The position numbers and the translations under genes are program-made. A stretch of 9,211 nucleotides of DNA. Source: Clostridia bacterium (lineage in GTDB: Bacteria > Bacillota > Clostridia > Clostridiales > Clostridiaceae). Shown piece after piece: positions 5,091-9,211 of the stretch; the stretch's first letter is position 1, and each line of letters opens with the position of its first letter. A model generated the notes under the pieces. It worked only from the letters and a program-made list of their open reading frames with translations. It searched no databases and was not told the origin of the DNA. The stretch is taken from assembly GCA_009930125.1 (NCBI GenBank), contig RZYZ01000080.1:1-9211 (forward strand). Reading direction: 5' to 3'.

Positions 5091-6314
5091 CTAAGCTTCC
5101 TGCTCCGCAAAGATCTTGATGAGATTCAGAAGCACTTCCACCGCTTTGTCCATGGAAGATACAGAGATGAACTCATATCTTCCGTGATAGTTTTCACCGC
5201 CGGTGAAGATATTCGGACAGGGAAGACCCATGTAGGAAAGCTGGGCACCATCTGTTCCGCCACGGATGGGCTTGATGTCCGGTGTGACGCCGGCTTTTAG
5301 CATAGCCTGCTTCGCATTCTCAACCAGATACATGTGCGGCTCGATCTTCGTCTTCATGTTCCTGTACTGATCGTGAAGCTCCACGGTGACGGTACCCTCT
5401 CCGTATTTCTCGTTAAGCGCATCTGCCGCTTCCAGCATCTTCTTCTTTCGATCTTCAAAGGACTCCTCAAAGAAATCTCTGATGATGTAGTCCAGGCTCG
5501 TTCCATCCACATCTCCCTTGAATTCATTCAGATGATAGAACCCTTCATATTTCTCTGTATGCTCCGGTGTATCCTTGCGATCAAAGAAATCCGCATATTC
5601 CATGGCGATGAATATGGAGTTCACCATCTTATCCTTGGCGGTGCCTGGGTGCACGTTTCTACCTCTGACCGTGACCTTCGCCGAAGCCGCATTGAAGTTT
5701 TCAAACTCCAGCTCTCCCAGAGGTCCTCCGTCCATGGTGTAGGCCACATCAGCGCCGAAGGCTTCCACATCGAAATGATGGGGTCCACGACCGATTTCCT
5801 CATCTGGCGTGAAGGCTACGTGAATGTCTCCGTGGATGAAGTCCTTATCCTTTACAATATGCTCCAGAGCAGCCATGATTTCAGCTACCCCCGCCTTGTC
5901 ATCGGCACCAAGAAGCGTCGTTCCGTCTGTGACCACAAGCTCCTGCCCCACATAACCGGAAAGAGCCGGAAACTCCGATTCCTTCAGAACGATTCCGTTT
6001 TCCTCATGGAGAACGATGTCTCCACCATCGTATTTCACGATTCTCGGATTCACATCCTTGCCGCTCATGTCCGGTGAGGTATCCACATGGGCAAGAAGAC
6101 CAAGCTTCTTCACTTTTCTGCAGGTGTTGCTTCTGAGAAACCCGAAAAGGTAGCCCTTTTCATCCAGTCTCGTCTCCAGTCCCAGCTCCTCCAGTTCTTT
6201 TTTCAGTTCTAGGGTGAGCACCATCTGTCCTTTGGTGGAAGGTACAGATGTGCTGTTTTCATCGGAAGTGGTGTCATATTTGACATACTTCAACAGTTTT
6301 TCCACTGCGCTCAT
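5091..6314 (-). CDS. pepT: Peptidase T (tripeptide aminopeptidase, M20B)
   Basis: A cytoplasmic di-zinc aminopeptidase that removes the N-terminal residue from tripeptides, the last stage of peptide use. The 407-residue length matches the family. Predicted metal and catalytic residues are all present: His76 and Asp78 in LLAHVDTSPD, bridging Asp138 in LLGADDKAG, the general base Glu172 and ligand Glu173 in FTPDEEIGRG, Asp195 in YTMDGGPLG, and His377 in ENYHGRYEF. VHPGTAKDKMVN (221-232) and IRGGTDGAQLS (350-360) are the usual dimerisation-domain and substrate-binding signatures. The start at 6314 has GGAGG on the minus strand 7 nt upstream. It lies 58 bp downstream of the yhaM-like gene on the same strand, with a promoter candidate in the gap and no terminator, so it may be transcribed both alone and by read-through. 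Confidence 0.97.
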   Translation of the reverse strand: MSAVEKLLKYVKYDTTSDENSTSVPSTKGQMVLTLELKKELEELGLETRLDEKGYLFGFLRSNTCRKVKKLGLLAHVDTSPDMSGKDVNPRIVKYDGGDIVLHEENGIVLKESEFPALSGYVGQELVVTDGTTLLGADDKAGVAEIMAALEHIVKDKDFIHGDIHVAFTPDEEIGRGPHHFDVEAFGADVAYTMDGGPLGELEFENFNAASAKVTVRGRNVHPGTAKDKMVNSIFIAMEYADFFDRKDTPEHTEKYEGFYHLNEFKGDVDGTSLDYIIRDFFEESFEDRKKKMLEAADALNEKYGEGTVTVELHDQYRNMKTKIEPHMYLVENAKQAMLKAGVTPDIKPIRGGTDGAQLSYMGLPCPNIFTGGENYHGRYEFISVSSMDKAVEVLLNLIKIFAEQEA

Positions 6315-6330
6315 TTAAGTTCCTCCTCAT

Positions 6331-6360
6331 AATATATCTGATGGGTTATTTGCCTTGTAA
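6331..6360 (-). promoter_or_regulatory. Candidate pepT promoter
   Basis: On the minus strand, TTACAA (plus 6355-6360) lies 18 bp from TATATT (plus 6331-6336), within the 58-bp gap between the yhaM-like gene and pepT. The start would be near 6324, which nearly overlaps the GAGGAGG ribosome binding site, so the leader would be very short. Confidence 0.4.
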
Positions 6361-6372
6361 CAGATTCTTTCT

Positions 6373-7332
6373 TTACAGCTTCGGATTATAGATTCTTCTT
6401 CTGTCCAGTGAGAAAATGCTTTCAGAGAAAGTACCCGGCTCCAGGTCCCTTACCGCCAGATTAAAGTCAAAGACTCTGGCATCGATCATATCGATGTGAT
6501 GCAGAAGCTCCGCTTCCAGGAACATGGGCTTCACAGGACTTCCATATTCAGGCTCATAGTGATGGGACAGAATCATATGCTGCAGCAGCATTCTCTTCTC
6601 ATCCGGCGTGCCAAGTCTGTCACAGATCCTGTCCACATTCTTGACGCCAAGAGAAATATGTCCCAGAAGATTGCCTTCAATGGTGTATTCACTGACGATA
6701 CCCAGCTCAGAAGATTCCATTTCATTCATCTTCTCCAGGTCATGCAGAATGATGCCTGCATAGAGAAGGTCCGTATTCACCGTGGTATAGATTCCGGCAA
6801 TCTGCTGTCCGAGCTTCAGCATGGTCAGCACATGATAGAGCAGCCCGGACCGTATGGCATGATGATTTCTCTTCGCTGCCGGATAGTACATGATTTTATC
6901 CATCTTCTCTTCTACAGCAGCCTCAACCACCCTGCGGATGTCCTCATCCTTGATGGATATCATATACTTTCGGATCTCATCCAGCATGAAGGTGTTCTTA
7001 AGCGGCGCCGTTTCCACGAAATCCTCCGGATCCACCCCATCTTCTTCTGATGAAAGTCTGATCCGATCGATCTTGAACTGATTGCTGTTCATGAAACTGG
7101 TGACTGTCCCTCTGGCTTTGACCAGATCGCTTTCCTTGAACATGGTTTCCATTGCGGCAGGAACTTCCCAGAGTTTACCTGAAATCTCCCCCGTCTTATC
7201 TCCGAATATAAAATCAAGATACTTCTTATCATTTGAATTGGTGGTCTTCAGGTCGACTCTCTTCACGATGAAGAAACAGTCCACGCGATCCCCGACCGCC
7301 AAATCACATATTTTTTTGCTACCAAGCTCCAT
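6373..7332 (-). CDS. yhaM: 3'-5' exoribonuclease, YhaM family (OB-fold + HD domain)
   Basis: A 319-residue homologue of Bacillus YhaM, a manganese-dependent 3'-5' exoribonuclease that trims RNA (and in vitro single-stranded DNA) from the 3' end. An N-terminal OB-fold (about residues 11-95) includes FFIVKRVDLKTTNSNDKKYL and FGDKTGEISGKLWEV. An HD hydrolase domain (about 150-285) shows HHAI (157-160), GLLYH (163-167), the metal-binding ILHDLEKM with His197-Asp198, GHISLG (224-229), LSHHYEPEYG (255-264) and HHIDMID (278-284). The start at 7332 has AAGGAG on the minus strand 5-6 nt upstream and matches the family N-terminus. A longer frame to 7479 would run across the promoter and is rejected. 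It is divergent from cca and upstream of pepT. Family assignment is strong; activity on particular RNAs is inferred. Confidence 0.94.
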   Translation of the reverse strand: MELGSKKICDLAVGDRVDCFFIVKRVDLKTTNSNDKKYLDFIFGDKTGEISGKLWEVPAAMETMFKESDLVKARGTVTSFMNSNQFKIDRIRLSSEEDGVDPEDFVETAPLKNTFMLDEIRKYMISIKDEDIRRVVEAAVEEKMDKIMYYPAAKRNHHAIRSGLLYHVLTMLKLGQQIAGIYTTVNTDLLYAGIILHDLEKMNEMESSELGIVSEYTIEGNLLGHISLGVKNVDRICDRLGTPDEKRMLLQHMILSHHYEPEYGSPVKPMFLEAELLHHIDMIDARVFDFNLAVRDLEPGTFSESIFSLDRRRIYNPKL

Positions 7333-7357
7333 AAAATTCTCCTTCCTGACAAAATAG

Positions 7358-7386
7358 GTTATAATTAAGTATACAACAACGGTCAA
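7358..7386 (-). promoter_or_regulatory. Promoter of the yhaM-like gene
   Basis: On the minus strand, TTGACC (plus 7381-7386) is 17 bp from TATAAC (plus 7358-7363), close to the sigma-A consensus. The start would be near 7351, about 19 nt ahead of the ATG and just upstream of the ribosome binding site. Confidence 0.75.
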
Positions 7387-7414
7387 TTGAAGACTAACCT
7401 TTCTTCGATAATAT
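7387..7414 (+). promoter_or_regulatory. Probable cca promoter
   Basis: TTGAAG (7387-7392) is 16 bp from TAATAT (7409-7414). The -35 box directly abuts that of the divergent yhaM-like promoter. The start would be near 7421, giving a leader of roughly 20 nt to ATG 7442. Confidence 0.55.
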
Positions 7415-7441
7415 CTTGACTGACTGGAAAGGATGAGTGCA

Positions 7442-8779
7442 ATGGACATCACCCTGCCAAAAGGCGTCGGATACATCATAAAAGAACTGAATAAGAACGG
7501 TCACGAAGCCTACGTGGTGGGTGGATGCATTAGGGACATACTCATCGGACTGCCCCCGAAAGACTATGACATCACCACATCGGCAGACCCCGATGAAGTC
7601 ATCCGCATCTTCAGAAAAACCATTCCCACGGGCATCCGCCATGGCACCGTCGGTGTAGTCACCACCGACGGTATTTATGATGTGACGACCTACCGTGCGG
7701 ATGGAGAATACATCAACAGCAGATATCCCGCCAATGTGATCTTCATCGATGATCTTGTGGAGGATCTCAGAAGACGGGACATCACCATCAACGCCATCGC
7801 CTACAACACCGAAAAAGGAATCATCGATCCCTTCGATGGGACCTCGGATATCAGAGGGAAAATCATCCGGGCTGTGGGAAACCCCATCCTGCGATTCAAG
7901 GAAGATGCCTTGAGAATTCTGAGAGCCATTCGTCTGGCCACCACCCTGAACTTCAACATCGAAGAGAAGACCCTTTTCGGTATCGTGGAGACCATGGATG
8001 GTCTCCAGTTCATCAGCGTGGAAAGAATCCGGGAAGAACTCAATACCATCTTATTATCGGAAACTCCCTCACGAGGAATCTCCATGCTTTTCCAGCTGGG
8101 GGTCATGAAATATGTGGTCCCTGAGATCATGCCCATGGCTGTATTTTCCCAGTTCAATCCCCATCATGACAAGGATGTTCTGGGACACACGCTGGATGTG
8201 GTGGACCATGTGCCTGCAAAGCTCCATTTAAGGCTTGCAGCCCTCTTCCACGACTGTGGTAAGCCCGGAACCTTCACGGTGGACAGAAACGGAACAGGGC
8301 ACTTCTACGGCCATGAGAAGCGGTCCGTGGAAATCGCAGAATCCACCCTCTTCAGACTGAAATATGACCGGAAGACCATCAAAAAGGTGCTTGCACTCAT
8401 TGATAATCATATGGTCAGCCTCGATATGAAGAATGAGCTGAAACTGAAAAAGCTCATCCGAAAACTTGAAAAAGAGAACATCAACGATCTCTTCGAACTG
8501 AAGACGGCTGATTTTGTCAGCAAACCGGAAAGCAGCGGCACCAAGCTGTTTGAGATCAGCGCTCTGAGAGACCGGATGATGGAGATCATCGAGCGGAAGG
8601 ATCCGCTGGAGATCAGAGACCTGGACGTAAGCGGTCAGGATGTCATGAACCTGGGCATCAGGGAAGGACGAGAAGTCGGAAGAATTCTCAACACGCTTCT
8701 GGAGAAAGTACTGAAAGACCCGAAACTGAACCATAAGGAAACACTGCTGGATATCGCGCGCAAGGAGCTTGAAGAATGA
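7442..8779 (+). CDS. cca: CCA tRNA nucleotidyltransferase (class II, with HD domain)
   Basis: It adds or repairs the 3'-terminal CCA of tRNAs from CTP and ATP without a nucleic-acid template. The 445-residue enzyme has the class II head motif VVGGCIRD (25-32), metal-binding DYD (Asp41, Asp43) in KDYDITTSA, the HGTVGVVT segment (68-75), RRRDITINAIAY (110-121) and the nucleotide-selecting helix EDALRILRAIR (154-164). An HD domain follows (about 245-350; LFHDCGKP with His270-Asp271). The C-terminal tail GQDVMNLGIREGREVGRIL is typical of Bacillota enzymes. I use ATG 7442 because AAAGGA (7428-7433) lies 8 nt upstream. ATG 7433, three codons earlier, overlaps that site. It is divergent from the yhaM-like gene, and its stop codon overlaps the start of the AEC transporter. 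Whether it adds all of CCA or works with a second enzyme cannot be seen here. Confidence 0.96.
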   Translation: MDITLPKGVGYIIKELNKNGHEAYVVGGCIRDILIGLPPKDYDITTSADPDEVIRIFRKTIPTGIRHGTVGVVTTDGIYDVTTYRADGEYINSRYPANVIFIDDLVEDLRRRDITINAIAYNTEKGIIDPFDGTSDIRGKIIRAVGNPILRFKEDALRILRAIRLATTLNFNIEEKTLFGIVETMDGLQFISVERIREELNTILLSETPSRGISMLFQLGVMKYVVPEIMPMAVFSQFNPHHDKDVLGHTLDVVDHVPAKLHLRLAALFHDCGKPGTFTVDRNGTGHFYGHEKRSVEIAESTLFRLKYDRKTIKKVLALIDNHMVSLDMKNELKLKKLIRKLEKENINDLFELKTADFVSKPESSGTKLFEISALRDRMMEIIERKDPLEIRDLDVSGQDVMNLGIREGREVGRILNTLLEKVLKDPKLNHKETLLDIARKELEE

Positions 8780-9211
8780 CGGATAACGTGAAAAATACCA
8801 TTATTACCATGATGATTCTGGGAACTCTGGGTTTCATACTGAAAAAAAGCAGAGTCATGGACAAGAGAACCGATAAATTCCTTTCCCAGCTACTGGTGAA
8901 CATCTGTACACCAGCTGTGATGATCTACATCAACCTGACGAATTTTTCCATCGCCACCTTCAGAAACTCCTACAGGAGCATTCTCATTGCAATGCTCACC
9001 ATGATTCTCATGAATGTCATCGCCTATGGGGTATCCAAGGCCCTTTCCTTGAGAGGGATGGAGCAGGGAGAGTTCATATCCATGGCTACCTTCTCCAACA
9101 CCATATTTGTTGGGCTGCCGCTCATCACAGGCATTTTCGGAGAAAAGGCGGTTCCCTATCTGATGCTTTATTTCATAGGAAACACACTGACCTTCTGGAC
9201 TCTGGGCATCT
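8776..9211 (+). CDS. AEC-family (auxin efflux carrier-type) transporter, 3'-truncated
   Basis: An open frame from ATG 8776 to the window end gives 145 residues, about half of a usual AEC permease of some 300. The protein is strongly hydrophobic, with predicted segments near 6-22, 36-53, 67-86, 101-121 and 126-144. The signature FSNTIFVGLPLITGIFGEKA (106-125), followed by YLMLYFIGNTLTFW (128-141), is typical of bacterial AEC or malate-permease-like transporters, as is LVNICTPAVMIYINL (40-54). Such proteins move small carboxylates or amino-acid-like solutes across the cytoplasmic membrane; the substrate here is unknown. ATGA overlaps the cca stop (ATG 8776-8778, TGA 8777-8779). AAGGAG (8762-8767) within cca lies 8 nt upstream, so it is co-transcribed and probably translationally coupled with cca. 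Confidence 0.88.
   Translation, partial: MTDNVKNTIITMMILGTLGFILKKSRVMDKRTDKFLSQLLVNICTPAVMIYINLTNFSIATFRNSYRSILIAMLTMILMNVIAYGVSKALSLRGMEQGEFISMATFSNTIFVGLPLITGIFGEKAVPYLMLYFIGNTLTFWTLGI

Noticed and set aside
5334..6077. A 247-codon plus-strand frame inside pepT
   Set aside because: It is antisense to a complete, motif-intact peptidase T, has no ribosome binding site, and its product resembles no family.
7333..7479. A 49-residue N-terminal extension of the yhaM-like protein (start at 7479)
   Set aside because: It would run through the promoter region and the start of cca. The ATG at 7332 has an excellent ribosome binding site and matches the family N-terminus.
1..9211. Search for CRISPR arrays, IS ends, long direct repeats, toxin-antitoxin or defence genes
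   Set aside because: I saw no regularly spaced repeats, transposase or integrase motifs, or nuclease/defence signatures. All long frames are accounted for by the listed housekeeping and transport genes.

Overview
This 9.2-kb window looks like ordinary chromosome from a low-to-mid GC Bacillota (Firmicutes), most likely a Clostridia-type anaerobe. I infer this from the strong AGGAGG-type ribosome binding sites, the YhaM-type exoribonuclease, the DegV-family protein, the class II CCA-adding enzyme, and the TGn-extended -10 promoters. The genus cannot be fixed from the sequence. I see no phage, transposon, CRISPR array, toxin-antitoxin pair or defence system. I looked for an undescribed system and found none that I can defend. 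The points of interest are regulatory details and two uncharacterised small proteins.

Layout. Positions 1-888 hold the 3' part of a low-specificity threonine aldolase (+). Next comes tRNA-Arg(ACG) (933-1009) with its own promoter and a terminator capped by a UUCG tetraloop. An MFS exporter (1152-2432, +) and a GNAT acetyltransferase (2603-3049, +) follow as apparently single-gene units. A 72-aa acidic protein of unknown function (3127-3345, -) converges on the acetyltransferase across a bidirectional terminator. It diverges from a two-gene unit of a DegV fatty-acid-binding protein (3580-4470, +) and a small membrane protein with a PepSY-like tail (4483-4989, +).

A second strong bidirectional hairpin (5010-5053) separates that unit from peptidase T (5091-6314, -). 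Upstream of pepT, on the same strand, lies the YhaM-family 3'-5' exoribonuclease (6373-7332, -). It is transcribed head-to-head with the CCA tRNA nucleotidyltransferase (7442-8779, +), whose stop codon overlaps the start of a truncated AEC-family transporter (8776 to the window end).

Functional themes are amino-acid and peptide catabolism (threonine aldolase, peptidase T), RNA 3'-end metabolism (YhaM, CCA enzyme, and a tRNA gene that already encodes CCA), membrane transport (MFS, AEC) and fatty-acid/phospholipid supply (DegV). No intergenic stretch exceeds 300 bases. The longest gaps carry the tRNA or promoters. In three genes (acetyltransferase, degV, cca) the first in-frame ATG overlaps or abuts the Shine-Dalgarno sequence, so I place the start at a later ATG.
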